The notes: generated by a model not told the origin, from the letters alone. A DNA stretch of 49,537 nucleotides from Nitrospirota bacterium (GCA_016213945.1 JACQZF010000011.1:1-49537), one strand, 5' to 3'. Numbered from the stretch's first letter, positions 26,532-36,256 are shown. Numbers and translations: made by a program.

Positions 26532-28304
26532 TTATGGCGCTGTGACTGTCAGGGTTGTTGTTTCCCTTACGGTAGTGATACCACCACGGTCATAAGAGTA
26601 AAGGGTATACCTTACCGTGTATGTATCAGGCGCGAGGCCAACAACATACGTGTTGGTGTTACGGTCAGTGAAGGTATTGGTGCAGTCGTCAATAATATTG
26701 TCGATTGTCGCCTGCCATACAGTCCCCTTATAAATCTCGATGTCGAGATCATAACATCCATCATCGTAGTCAACCACTGTTGCATCATACGTAATGGTTC
26801 CGCCTGTTGCAACGGTTGTCGGTGTGATGGAGGTCGCGCCGAGGATGACGGGGTTGTTCAGAGCTAATGGCGTCCACCAGACACCTTGATTATAGTAATC
26901 ATAGTCGTCTTTTACAAGATCACCATCGCCGTTCAGCTTGTTGCCGGCAGCGTCTTTTACGCCGTCTTTGATAGTAATGTAATATGGGTTTACATCGACA
27001 TTTGCCAGGTCAAGTATCCATACAGTTGTTGAAGCTCCGCCCAATGTCGCGGGTGTGAAGGTATCGGGATGGATGGTGAAGTTCATGAAGTTGCCTCCAC
27101 CATCTCTCAGCACCACGTTCTCTGCTGTCAGGGTGGTAGTATCCATCAGGTCATTGTCTTGGTTCTTGGTGGCAAAGTAGATCTTTACCCTCTTATACAT
27201 GGGGTTACCCAAAGGTGAGGTTTCTACTACAATGCCGTTTACGGTCGGGCCGTCGGTCTTAGTGGTATCATCCGCCGCATAGAATCTGAAGACCTCTTTG
27301 TTGTCAGTCGGTCCGTCCCATTCGCCATCAAATGAGGTGTAAGCTATCAAGTAGCCATAGGTCGCGCCGTCTGTGCCGCTTATTGCCTTGCCCTTTATCA
27401 GGTCATGGTCAACCGTCAGGGTATAGCTCCCGGCTGTTAGGTCTGCGGTGGGTTTGAAATAGAAGGTCCTGAAATACTTGCCTGCCGGCGCGCTTGCAAC
27501 TGCAACAGCAGTGCCAACGGGTTCTTCTACATACCACGAGCCTGCTATAGCAGGTGAGAAGGCGAAGCTGGCAGAGTTGATCGTTGAGGGGTCCATAAAC
27601 TTGTTAAAGCTGAAAGCATAGTACCTGTCGGCCCCTATGGTGCTATAGCAAAATGTCTCTTCCGCGATCTTAGTATCAACTGCTCTATCACCTTCAAGGC
27701 AGTTATCATTATTAACAAGAGCCATAGCCATGCTTTGAAATTGCGGCCTGAGTAGGTCATACTGAAGCCCAGTGTTGAAAGTAAGTCTATAATTAACGTC
27801 ACTGCCTATGTTCTTGCCGTCTTCCAGATCGCCATCCATTATTCCGTCAGAACAATTGCCGTCAATCGGCTGCCCTGCGGCATCTGTTAAGCTCGAGGTG
27901 CCAATTATGACGAGCACATAGTCTTTTGCGGCATCAAGCGCAGCAGTTAAGTCTATGTTCAGCTTGGTTGGGGTTTCCCATGTATATGAGGTCACGGCAA
28001 GCGCGGCGCCAAGTGTATTGTTGTCCGTCAGCTCCTTGATCATTACAGTAGTTGAATCAGCAGATGCCGGATCCATTGCTTCGTTGAATGTTACAATGAC
28101 CCTCTTCTTGCCGCCGCCCATTTCCTCGACGGTCGCACCGGTAACAACCGGGAGATCGCTGTCCTGAGAATCAGCCTCTGTGATCCCCTGATTGTCAGGG
28201 GCGCTGATCACGCCTGTGCCTGATTCGTCAGGCCCGCAGCCGGTAAGGCCGGCGATCAATGTTAGAGCTATTAACAAAAACATCCAATTAAATACTTTCT
28301 TCAT
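26532..28304 (-). CDS. surface lipoprotein with Ig-like (Big_5) domains
   Basis: 590 residues. Signal peptide MKKVFNWMFLLIALTLIAGL followed by the lipobox LTGC (Cys23). Then at least two Big_5/SbsA-like Ig domains, each starting PVVTGATVEE- or PTVNGIVVE-like and holding VTFNEAMDPAS and YVLVIIG or YYITIKDG strands, and a C-terminal Ig-like domain ending TTTLTVTAP. Acidic loops rich in Asp/Asn/Gly (DGNCSDGIMDGD, NGDGDLVKDDYD) look like calcium sites. Likely exposed in the periplasm or on the surface. Transcribed after the OMP gene with a 27-nt gap and Shine-Dalgarno GGAGGAAGGA; the two probably act together. Partner function unknown. Confidence 0.8.
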   Translation of the reverse strand: MKKVFNWMFLLIALTLIAGLTGCGPDESGTGVISAPDNQGITEADSQDSDLPVVTGATVEEMGGGKKRVIVTFNEAMDPASADSTTVMIKELTDNNTLGAALAVTSYTWETPTKLNIDLTAALDAAKDYVLVIIGTSSLTDAAGQPIDGNCSDGIMDGDLEDGKNIGSDVNYRLTFNTGLQYDLLRPQFQSMAMALVNNDNCLEGDRAVDTKIAEETFCYSTIGADRYYAFSFNKFMDPSTINSASFAFSPAIAGSWYVEEPVGTAVAVASAPAGKYFRTFYFKPTADLTAGSYTLTVDHDLIKGKAISGTDGATYGYLIAYTSFDGEWDGPTDNKEVFRFYAADDTTKTDGPTVNGIVVETSPLGNPMYKRVKIYFATKNQDNDLMDTTTLTAENVVLRDGGGNFMNFTIHPDTFTPATLGGASTTVWILDLANVDVNPYYITIKDGVKDAAGNKLNGDGDLVKDDYDYYNQGVWWTPLALNNPVILGATSITPTTVATGGTITYDATVVDYDDGCYDLDIEIYKGTVWQATIDNIIDDCTNTFTDRNTNTYVVGLAPDTYTVRYTLYSYDRGGITTVRETTTLTVTAP

Positions 28305-28331
28305 GTCCTTCCTCCTTTCGTATTTCCAAGA

Positions 28332-30032
28332 TTAATTAAAATTAAGTGTAATCTGAGCAAAGATGTCCCAGTCGTCGTTAACAGCTTCCTTGTCCCTGTC
28401 CGTGAAACCCATCATAAGGTTAAAGTCTAAATTCTGGGACACCTTGTATCCAAGCCCGAGCCTGTAATCTGTTTCACTGTCAGTGTATGAATCACTTTCT
28501 TTGGTGTCATCAGGTATGTCAAAACCATCCTGAGAGGTAACAACATCGCCGCTTGCGTACGTTGTTGTAGTGGTTGTCTGATCGCTGCCGGACACAAATC
28601 TTATGGACTCCTCTGTCCTGGTGCGCATGATCTGGTGCTGCGCTCCGGCCCTGAAGGTCAATTTCTCGGTGGCCTTGAATTCAACTGCTACAGGTATGGA
28701 GATTACGGTCCCTTCATAGTCCCTCTTGTATTTCATGCGATAGGCGCCAGTGCTGGTTTCGGTGTAATCATTGATGTTGTTGACAGGGTCATAATCAGCA
28801 AGGTCTCCGTCTCCGTTGCTGTCAAATGTTGCGATGTTATTATCGAAATTCACTGTCATAGGCACATCTGATTCTGTTTCGGAAGGCTGCCAGAAAAGTC
28901 CGAAGGCAAAGGCCACGTTCTCATCAAAATTGTAGTAGCCCTTTACGCCAAGGCGGTAGCTTTTGGTCTCGTCAACTGTTCCCCTGTAGGATTCATTAAG
29001 GATATTGTTTTGCGTCCAGATTGTAGTGAACGGGCCGTTATCCAGCGGGGTAGTTTCATTTTCGGTGTAGTGTGTTGTGTAGGTATCATTTTCGAGGTCG
29101 CTTGTCTCGTTGTTATAGTCAGCATACCCCTTAACTGAAAACCTGGAGGTCACATTGTGAGTTGCCGCAAGGTGTACTCCATAAGATTTAAAATCCGTGT
29201 TGCCCATAGGGTTGAAATCTTCGGTGTTATGAAAACCACTATCAATACCGTTCGTTACGGTGCTTTGACTTAAAGAGTAGCCGGATGTAACCTGTGTTTC
29301 GTTGTATGTATCAACAGAACTGCGGACATTAGAATCCGTCTTGCCAAAGGAATAATCCGCGTCAAGCTCAACTATAACAGGGCCGGCATTGAATTCCGAG
29401 CCTGCCGAGATTACGTTGGTTTTATTTTTCCATTTCGTCTTCGAGCTATTAGTATCTTCTGTTAAAGATATCGCGGTATTATTGAGCAGGTTTGTTCTGG
29501 TTTGAATACTGGTGTTTCCGCTTTTATTTTCCCAATCGCTTGTATGCCTGTCATATGCAATGCCAAGCCTTACAGGCTCCAGGCCTATGCCGTATGAGAT
29601 CCTGACATCCATAGCATCACTATTGCTTTCAGAAAAATTGGAGTTTTGGGTGACGGTCTTATCAACGGTCACAGGATTACCGGGATCATCGAAGTTATTG
29701 TTAAAAGAAGTATATGTGTCAGCGTTGTTGTTTTTATTTTTGTACTCAGTGGTGTTGAAGAGCACTGCGAGAGTTCCCACCTGAAAGGGGTTCCCGGCAT
29801 AACCCAACTGGAAATTGTCTTCCCCTGAGGAGTTGTGCAGGTTTGTGAAAAGATAATTACCCTGCACCTTTGAAAGGTCTCCAAGGTCGATAACATTATC
29901 ATAAACGTCATAATCAAACAGGTTGAACGAATTTTCACTTCTCAGTGATTGAAAGTCAAAGGCCATTGCATTGGCGGCAAAGCCAAAAGCAAGTACAGCA
30001 AACAGCAGACTTAATATTTTCTTATACATCAT
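28332..30032 (-). CDS. putative outer-membrane beta-barrel protein
   Basis: 566 residues with signal peptide (KKILSLLFAVLAFGFAANAMA, cleavage after AMA) and long alternating hydrophobic/polar strands separated by Asn/Thr/Ser/Asp-rich loops. It ends in IFAQITLNFN, an aromatic beta-strand end typical of barrels. One loop contains DSNGDGDLADYD, an EF-hand-like calcium loop, matching the type in the downstream lipoprotein. No family recognised; porin or transporter are both possible. Start has GGAGGGAG upstream; ATGATG gives two possible starts 3 nt apart. Confidence 0.75.
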   Translation of the reverse strand: MMYKKILSLLFAVLAFGFAANAMAFDFQSLRSENSFNLFDYDVYDNVIDLGDLSKVQGNYLFTNLHNSSGEDNFQLGYAGNPFQVGTLAVLFNTTEYKNKNNNADTYTSFNNNFDDPGNPVTVDKTVTQNSNFSESNSDAMDVRISYGIGLEPVRLGIAYDRHTSDWENKSGNTSIQTRTNLLNNTAISLTEDTNSSKTKWKNKTNVISAGSEFNAGPVIVELDADYSFGKTDSNVRSSVDTYNETQVTSGYSLSQSTVTNGIDSGFHNTEDFNPMGNTDFKSYGVHLAATHNVTSRFSVKGYADYNNETSDLENDTYTTHYTENETTPLDNGPFTTIWTQNNILNESYRGTVDETKSYRLGVKGYYNFDENVAFAFGLFWQPSETESDVPMTVNFDNNIATFDSNGDGDLADYDPVNNINDYTETSTGAYRMKYKRDYEGTVISIPVAVEFKATEKLTFRAGAQHQIMRTRTEESIRFVSGSDQTTTTTTYASGDVVTSQDGFDIPDDTKESDSYTDSETDYRLGLGYKVSQNLDFNLMMGFTDRDKEAVNDDWDIFAQITLNFN

Positions 30033-30342
30033 TTACTCCCTCCTTTTTTACATGGTTTAAAATACTGACTGCGATGGTGCAAGAAACCTGCACGTATTGT
30101 TTACTTAGCTCACCACCTCCTTCGTTGATCCTGAGATAAATAATTTGATCTTATTGTTACTTTTACGCCTGCGTATCCCCAATAATTTATAGTCCCTTCT
30201 ATATGTTAAGGGGAATTTTACAATCTAATAATAAAAACGTCAAGTGAAAAATACCCCAAAAATAACAAAAGCAAATTTTTTTATAAGAGGGAAAAACCAG
30301 TATCAAGCAAGGGGTATCTGAAAGATGTGTAGTTATTTTGCT
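30033..30342. other. non-coding upstream region of the OMP operon
   Basis: AT-rich, no credible gene on either strand. On the minus strand a strong AAGGAGGTGGTGAGC stretch (around 30106-30123) is followed at once by a stop, so it starts no ORF. A short hairpin GTGCA/TGCAC lies near 30078-30094. It must hold the OMP promoter, but I could not pick one with confidence. Confidence 0.5.
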
Positions 30343-30410
30343 GTCATTCCAGCTTGTCTGGCTGTGTCATTCCTTAAAACCAGGAAGGATTCCAGACAAG
30401 CTGGAATGAC
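30343..30410. repeat. R1 element with 19-bp perfect arms
   Basis: GTCATTCCAGCTTGTCTGG at 30343-30361 and its exact complement at 30392-30410, enclosing a second partial GTCATTCC. Confidence 0.85.
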
Positions 30411-30510
30411 AGGCAAAGAAAGATGCAGCTTGGTAGAATTAAGCGCGGAAGTTGGGGTAATGTAATAAGCAGGCAGCGCTTAAATAAACCTGTGTATGAA
30501 CTTGCTATTG

Positions 30511-30538
30511 CTGTCATTCGGGCAAGCCCGAATGACAG
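30511..30538. repeat. R1-type 13-bp palindrome
   Basis: CTGTCATTCGGGC, AA, GCCCGAATGACAG: perfect 13-bp arms with a 2-nt loop. Flanked by imperfect outer arms ACCTGTGTAT (about 30488) and ATGCACAGG (about 30552). Confidence 0.75.
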
Positions 30539-30585
30539 AACCAGCGAATTTATGCACAGGCTCTAAAATAAGACTGGAAAGAATT

Positions 30586-31572
30586 ATGACTTCACCGGTT
30601 AGATATAACATTCTCTTAATAACTGAATTTTCAAAACCCTGGCATAACGGCTGGTATTACAAAGCAGGCCTTGAAAAAAACGGGCACACGGTGGTCCCCT
30701 TTGACCCGGAAACTGTTGAAGGGACCAAAGGCAAAGTTTTTGAGATAGTACGGGAAATCAAACCTGACTTCATTCTACACACGAAAGATGAACTTCCCGC
30801 AGAGACGTTTGAGGAATTGAGGCAGTTCACGAAAGTAGTCATGTGGTATCCTGATCCGGTAATTCCGGCATGGCTGGTCCCGTATGTGAAGGCGTGCGAT
30901 ATTTTTCTTACCATGTCTGAGGGGCTTATTCAGGATTTCAAAAAGTATAATGAGAAGGTCTTCTATCTGTCGCAGGCGTTTGAGCCTTCATTTTTTCAAG
31001 TAAAAGAAATTACAGGGGAAGACAAAAGAATATTCTCCTCGGATGTCGCCTTTGCCGGCAATCTCGGCTCAAAGGGACAGTACCTTTCACGGAGGGCTGC
31101 TCTTGAAAAGGTCATTGACGCGGGTTTTAAATTCAGATGGTGGGGGCCGAAGATACCGCGCAAGTTCTCCACAATACCGCTGCTTCTCGGTAAACTTGGA
31201 AGGGCTTACGGAGGAAGGTTTGTCTGGGGCGAAGAGTATGCGAAAGTCGCAAGGCTTTCAAGAATATTCCTCGCCTTTGATTCCATGCCCCATATCAGAA
31301 AATCCATGAGCGCAAGGATGTACACCGCTGTCGGGTGCGGGGCTTTCTACATGTGCCGGCATGTTGACGGCATTGAAGACGTGTTGGCGCCGGGACGGGA
31401 AATCGTGACTTTCCGCTCAGAAGATGAAATGATTGATATGATAAGATACTACCTTGAAAACGATGAACTGAGGATGAATATTGCGGAAGCGGGAAAGCGC
31501 CGCGTGTTAAGCGATCACACTTATGAAGTGAGAGCAAGACAGATGTGTGAGATGATGAAAACGAGTTCATGA
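30586..31572 (+). CDS. CgeB-like glycosyltransferase
   Basis: 328 residues from ATG 30586. NILLITEFSKPWHNGWYYKA start, VVMWYPDPVIPAW, VFYLSQAFEP, SDVAFAGNLGSKGQYLSRR, WWGPKIPRK, and a C-terminal Glyco_trans_1_2-type region MSARMYTAVGCGAFYMCRHV...ITFRSEDEMIDMI. This matches CgeB/spore-maturation-like GT-B enzymes. A longer frame starts at 30496, but it runs through the R1 palindrome and has no family residues; GGAAAG before 30586 supports the short start. Opens the second half of the polysaccharide cluster. Confidence 0.82.
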   Translation: MTSPVRYNILLITEFSKPWHNGWYYKAGLEKNGHTVVPFDPETVEGTKGKVFEIVREIKPDFILHTKDELPAETFEELRQFTKVVMWYPDPVIPAWLVPYVKACDIFLTMSEGLIQDFKKYNEKVFYLSQAFEPSFFQVKEITGEDKRIFSSDVAFAGNLGSKGQYLSRRAALEKVIDAGFKFRWWGPKIPRKFSTIPLLLGKLGRAYGGRFVWGEEYAKVARLSRIFLAFDSMPHIRKSMSARMYTAVGCGAFYMCRHVDGIEDVLAPGREIVTFRSEDEMIDMIRYYLENDELRMNIAEAGKRRVLSDHTYEVRARQMCEMMKTSS

Positions 31573-31613
31573 GTAAGAGTACATAAGCGGCAAAGATGGA
31601 GACCAAATAAAAA

Positions 31614-32642
31614 ATGCATTTCAGTGTCGCCACCTTTATGAGGGCGAACGCGCCTTCTTATCACTTAAGGTTTAAAAGTATTTTTGAATTTTTGAGGACC
31701 AATGGAAAGCTCAGTTATCAGGAAACCATTAAAACATACCTTGGGAAATACAGGACAATTTCTTTTAAAAAAGAAACGGATGTTATTTTTATTGCAAGAA
31801 TTATTGATCCTGAATATTTAAGAAAGATATTCAGCTTTGCTTCCGATAACCGCATTCCCATAATATATGAGACGGATGATCTGCTTTTGTTTGACAGAAG
31901 GAGTGATGGACCGGCAAAGGAACACGGAGCGCTGTCGGAGTATCTGGCGAAGGTTTCCGGTGTTATCACTTCTACTCAATATCTTGCAGATGAATTAAAA
32001 AAATATAATCGCAGGGTATTTCTGTTTCCGAATCTGCTGGACCCAAAAATATGGAATGCGGCCAGGGAAGAAAGGCGCGGCAATTCCGGCCGCCTGAATA
32101 TCTGCTGCATCGGCACAGGCATCATGCCTGAAAATTTAAGACTGATAGTCCCTGCTATGGAATATTGTCAGAAGGCCTACGGGAGAGATGTTATCTTTCA
32201 TCTATGGGGGAATGACAGATATATTGAGAATGATGTCAGAAGCTTAAAGAATGTTAAGTTGATAGATGGCAAAGTGGCGTATACAAAATTCGCAGCAAGG
32301 TTACAGGCATCATGTTTTGACATGGCCATTGCGCCATTAAGCGACTCTATGTTTAACCGCGCAAAAAGCAACATTAAATATCTTGAATATTCTATCTCCG
32401 GCATACCGGCGTTATTTTCCAGGGTCAGGCCTTACGGGTCCCTCAATGACGGAGGCTCTTGCATGCTTGTTGAGAATGACCCTGACGACTGGCGGGACAA
32501 AATAGCGAAGCTGATCGGGAGTGAGGAGTTAAGGCAGCGATTGTCCGCTCAGGCGCGTGATGACGTATTAAAAAATTATATACTTAATGAAGCACGGGCA
32601 GAAAATTATATGTCTATACTGAGGGACTTTTATGAACATTAA
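31614..32642 (+). CDS. glycosyltransferase, GT-B type
   Basis: 342 residues. N-terminus with VATFMRANAPSYHLRFK, then IFIARIIDPEYLRK, IIYETDDLLLFD, VSGVITSTQYLADEL, VFLFPNLLDPKIW, CCIGTGIMPENLRLI, DMAIAPLSDSMFNRAKSNIKYLEYS. The order matches family 4-like transferases with an ETDD acidic motif. Sugar unknown. It overlaps the O-antigen ligase by 11 nt. Start ATG preceded by a modest GGAGACC. Confidence 0.78.
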   Translation: MHFSVATFMRANAPSYHLRFKSIFEFLRTNGKLSYQETIKTYLGKYRTISFKKETDVIFIARIIDPEYLRKIFSFASDNRIPIIYETDDLLLFDRRSDGPAKEHGALSEYLAKVSGVITSTQYLADELKKYNRRVFLFPNLLDPKIWNAAREERRGNSGRLNICCIGTGIMPENLRLIVPAMEYCQKAYGRDVIFHLWGNDRYIENDVRSLKNVKLIDGKVAYTKFAARLQASCFDMAIAPLSDSMFNRAKSNIKYLEYSISGIPALFSRVRPYGSLNDGGSCMLVENDPDDWRDKIAKLIGSEELRQRLSAQARDDVLKNYILNEARAENYMSILRDFYEH

Positions 32643-33888
32643 AGATAAACCAAACTATCAGAAGACCGTTAATATTATTGAAGCGCTGCTTGAATATTCT
32701 ACATTCATATTTATCTTTTATGTTCTTACGGACGTGAGGAAAGGGGGAGACTTAAAGATACTCATTCCCTACATCTCTCTTGTGCTTATCAGCCTGTATC
32801 TGATAATAAGGCAGGATTACACGTGCTTAAAATCGCATCTCTTTTACGCCCTGCTGGGATATGTCCTTGTAAGCTATCTCCTCGTGCCATTGTCATTTGA
32901 TCCCGATATCTCGCTGAAAGCGCTCAACAGGGAGATACTGACAGGGGTCCCTTTGTTCCTTGCCGTGAATCTGCAGACAAACTCTAACAGGAAAATCGAA
33001 GCGGTAACGGTGTTCCTTATCGGATTGGCCGTATTTGTTGCAGGCGCCGGATATTTCACATTCCTTTATAAATACTTCTCGGAAGGCGTAGTGGACCATA
33101 TGTTCCCCGACATAAAAGATATAAAATTCTATCTGTATCATAACAGGTTCGCGATGGTCCTTAATCTGCTGCTGTCATTTGTCATATCATATGCGGTGTC
33201 CCGTAATAATAAGAAAACTCTATGGCTGCCCGGTCTTATAATTGTGCTTTCAGTGGTTGCCGTCATACTCAGCCTTTCCCGCGGCGGATGGGTCAGCCTG
33301 GCTGTCTCAGCGGTTTTATGGACCGCTTATTTCAGAAAGAATATCAGGCGATTTTCAATCCTGCTGACTGTTGTGACCCTGACAATCTCGACTTGTATAT
33401 TACTGCTTGTGCCGTCGTTTCAGCAGAGGATCGTTGAAACAACGGAGCAGATATCAACGTTCAACGAGAGGACGGAGATATGGGTCAATAAACTCTCTGC
33501 AATAAGGCAGTCGCCGCTTGCAGGCTGGGGATACGGTGACAATATAGTATGGCATGGGGCGCCTCTTGTTATGAACGAGACCAATAAAGAAGCCCTTCCG
33601 AGAGCGGTAAAAATCGGCAGCCATAATACAATATTGCACGTGTTATTTCATCAGGGATTAACCGGCTACGCATTTTTCATGTATCTTTTTATCGCAGGTA
33701 TTGTTATGGCGCTGAAAGAGTTGAAGCTTGTTCAAGGCAGCCACCCGGCCTTGTATGCGGTCGTTTGCGTTTTTATCAGCGTGTTTATTGTGCATTCATT
33801 TGTTGAGACCGTCCCTTTCCTTTACCTTTGTATGCTATTGGGATTCTTCAGCGGGATAAAAGAAACGCTTAAGGTTGAAGGTCCGTGA
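32632..33888 (+). CDS. O-antigen ligase/polymerase family membrane protein
   Basis: 418 residues with about eleven hydrophobic helices. The Wzy_C/WaaL core LSRGGWVSLAVSAVLW is seen, followed by a large periplasmic loop with ERTEIW, AGWGYGDNIVW and SHNTILHVLFHQGLTGYAF, the Arg/His-containing stretches typical of O-antigen ligases. Expected to join polysaccharide to lipid A-core or to polymerise repeat units at the periplasmic face. GTGA overlap with the next glycosyltransferase. Confidence 0.87.
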   Translation: MNIKDKPNYQKTVNIIEALLEYSTFIFIFYVLTDVRKGGDLKILIPYISLVLISLYLIIRQDYTCLKSHLFYALLGYVLVSYLLVPLSFDPDISLKALNREILTGVPLFLAVNLQTNSNRKIEAVTVFLIGLAVFVAGAGYFTFLYKYFSEGVVDHMFPDIKDIKFYLYHNRFAMVLNLLLSFVISYAVSRNNKKTLWLPGLIIVLSVVAVILSLSRGGWVSLAVSAVLWTAYFRKNIRRFSILLTVVTLTISTCILLLVPSFQQRIVETTEQISTFNERTEIWVNKLSAIRQSPLAGWGYGDNIVWHGAPLVMNETNKEALPRAVKIGSHNTILHVLFHQGLTGYAFFMYLFIAGIVMALKELKLVQGSHPALYAVVCVFISVFIVHSFVETVPFLYLCMLLGFFSGIKETLKVEGP

Positions 33889-35090
33889 ATATTTTAAAGA
33901 TCACGCATAGCTATTACCCCGAAAATAACGCCGGGGTTGAGATGTATGTCCATGCTTTAGCGTCAGAGCTGTCAAAAAAGCACCATGTCATGCTCTACAC
34001 ACGGAGCAAACCGGCCAGGGACCCCGTCACGGTATCGAACGGGCCTTATAAGATTTTTAAAATTCCGAAGAAGTTTGCAAAAAAAAGAACACTAAAATCT
34101 CTTAAGCAATGTATTCAATCCTTCAGGCCCGGCATAGTGCATATCCATCATCTGATGGGACTTGGCCTGTGCATACCGTTATTCCTTCAGAAGCAGAACA
34201 TCCCTTATGTGATTTCACTTCACGATTACTGGTTTGTATGCCCCCGGGTAAGATTAATAAAAGAGGACGGCAGTACATGCAACTTCCCTTTTGACAACTG
34301 CGCAGACTGCATGTGCCGGGAGGGGATATTAAAAAAAATATTTTTCAGATATAAGCTTGGAATACGGAAACGGAAAGTTTTGAATGTGCTTAATAACGCG
34401 GCATATCTGATTACACCATCAAAGACTGTCAAAAAAAGGTTCCTTGATTACGGAGTTCAGAACGATAAATTTGATGTCTCCACTCTTGGTTTAAACCTGA
34501 AAGAATTCAGTGCGCGCGAGAATTATGCTTTAAACCGGTCTGACATCAGGATAGGGTTTATAGGCACTGTAAGCATTTTCAAGGGGGTTGGGGTCCTGCT
34601 GAAGGCATTTGAGTTATTAAATACTGATAATGTGTTATATCTCTACGGCAAAATGTTAAAAGGCGATGAAAAGCAAATCCGGGGGACCATAAAAGAGAAC
34701 AGCAGGGTGGTGTATAAAGGCGGGTTTGACCACAATGATATAATGCGGGTACTTGGGAATATTGACATATTGGTTGTACCGTCAATCTGCGAGGAGTCAC
34801 ATGCAATAGTAATAGATGAAGGGCGCGCTGCGGGAGTGCCTGTTATAGCCTCTGCCATTGGAGCTGTTCCTGAAAGGATAGAAGACGGTATAAACGGCTT
34901 TCTTGTCGAGCCGGGAAACATCGCTGCATTAAGGGAAAAACTACAATGGTTGATTGATAATTATAATAACGTTGCAAGCCGTATGAATTTTACTTGCAAG
35001 TTAACGAGCATCCGGGAAGACGCTGACTATCACGATACTGTTTATAAAATGATAGTAACAGGAAATCGTTGTGAAGATAGCCATAATTAG
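33885..35090 (+). CDS. GT4 family glycosyltransferase
   Basis: 401 residues. SYYPENNAGVEMYVHALASELSKKH start, IVHIHHLMGLGLCIP, ISLHDYWFVCPR followed by a Cys-rich CNFPFDNCADCMCREG segment seen in some capsule GT4 enzymes, then SIFKGVGVLLKAFELL, YLYGKM, YKGGFDHNDIMRVLGNIDILVVPSICEESHAIVIDEGRAAGVPVI. GTG start overlaps the ligase stop. Overlaps the next gene by 20 nt. Confidence 0.87.
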   Translation: MNILKITHSYYPENNAGVEMYVHALASELSKKHHVMLYTRSKPARDPVTVSNGPYKIFKIPKKFAKKRTLKSLKQCIQSFRPGIVHIHHLMGLGLCIPLFLQKQNIPYVISLHDYWFVCPRVRLIKEDGSTCNFPFDNCADCMCREGILKKIFFRYKLGIRKRKVLNVLNNAAYLITPSKTVKKRFLDYGVQNDKFDVSTLGLNLKEFSARENYALNRSDIRIGFIGTVSIFKGVGVLLKAFELLNTDNVLYLYGKMLKGDEKQIRGTIKENSRVVYKGGFDHNDIMRVLGNIDILVVPSICEESHAIVIDEGRAAGVPVIASAIGAVPERIEDGINGFLVEPGNIAALREKLQWLIDNYNNVASRMNFTCKLTSIREDADYHDTVYKMIVTGNRCEDSHN

Positions 35091-36256
35091 AAAAAAATAC
35101 ACCTTCCACGGAGGGGCGGAGAGTTTTTCAGGCAGCTTTATTGAGAAGCTCGCGGATGACGGACACGAGATGCATATCTTTGCGATAAAGTGGGAGGCAA
35201 GCGGTACGCATAAAAATATCCACTTTCATAAAGTGCCCGCGATCACATTCAATTCATTCCTCAGGGACCTCTCGTTTGCAATATCTTCATACTTCCTGCT
35301 GAAAACGCAGAGAAGAAAGTTTGACATAATCCAGTCTCACGACAAGACAATTTATCAGGACATCTACCGCGCAGGGGACGGGTGTCATATTGAGTGGTTG
35401 AGGCAGAGATGGAAGAGGATTGGAATTGCGGGCAAACTTTCCATGGTCCTGAATCCTTATCACTGGCTCATTCTTGATCTGGAGCATGAAATTTTAAGAA
35501 GGCACAGGTATAAAAAGATCATCGCCATTTCCGAGATGGTCAAAAAGAATATCATCGACAATTACAAGGTACCTCCTTCCGATATAGAGGTGATTTACAA
35601 CGGCGTGGACACAGATAAATTCCATCCGGCAAACAGAGAAAAGTTCAGAAATGAAATAAGACGGAAGCACGGATTATCTGAAAATGATTTTGTCGTGCTC
35701 TTTATGGGTTCGGGTTTTGAAAGAAAGGGCGTCGGGGCTTTGGTACAGGCAGTAGAGAGGATAAAGGAGCCGGTTGCGGTTCTGGTAGTGGGGAAGGGAA
35801 AACACCCCCCTGTGTCCCCCCTTAATAAGGGGGGGAACCCCTCTGCATCCCCCCTTACCAAGGGGGGAATTAAGGGGGGTTAAGCAAAAGATAATCTTCT
35901 GCGGGCCGCAGAAGGACAATTATAAATACTATGCTGCCGCTGACATATTTGTCTTCCCGACAATCTATGAGCCGTTCGGCAATGTCCATCTTGAGGCGCT
36001 GGCAAGCGGGCTTCCGGTGATAACAACAAAAAACAGCGGCGCCGCTGAGGTAATCAAAGACGGTTTGCATGGTTTTGTTATAGAGGAGCCGGATGACGTC
36101 AACGCTATTTCGGAGAAGATAAAATATTTTATGGATAATAAAGACAAGCTGGAGTCAATGAGCAAAAACGCAAGACAGCTTGCCGGGGAGTTTACTTTTG
36201 AAAAGCATATTGAGAAAATACGAGAGTTGTACGAGAGGGTAATTGATGCGTCATAG
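35071..36256 (+). pseudogene. GT4 glycosyltransferase split by a frameshift at an R2 repeat
   Basis: The N-terminal part (35071-35883, GTG start) runs through RKKYTFHGGAESFSGSFIEKL, VIYNGVDTDKF, VVLFMGSGFERKGVGALV and then into R2-coded PPVSPLNKGGNPSASPLTKG and TAA at 35881. The rest of the enzyme continues one frame over: KIIFCGPQKDNYKYYAAADI, VFPTIYEPFGNVHLEALASG, VITTKNSGAAEVI to TGA at 36256. Removing one G from the last G6 run (35874-35879) would restore a single frame reading KGGIKGVKQKIIFCGP. This exactly parallels the in-frame R2 peptides elsewhere, so either a real homopolymer slip or a sequencing error has split the gene. Confidence 0.85.
35803..35880. repeat. two R2 palindromes at the glycosyltransferase frameshift
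   Basis: CACCCCCCTGTGTCCCCCCT then TAATAAGGGGGGGAAC, followed by CCCTCTGCATCCCCCCTTAC then CAAGGGGGGAATTAAGGGGG. Long C and G runs make this a likely slippage site. Confidence 0.9.

Noticed and set aside
26192-26867. two plus-strand frames opposite the lipoprotein gene and its terminator
   Set aside because: They run through repeat, terminator and the antisense of a clear coding region.
30106-30123. strong Shine-Dalgarno-like AAGGAGGTGGTGAGC on the minus strand
   Set aside because: Followed by GTG AGC TAA, so it begins no meaningful ORF; a leader peptide of two or three codons is not supportable.
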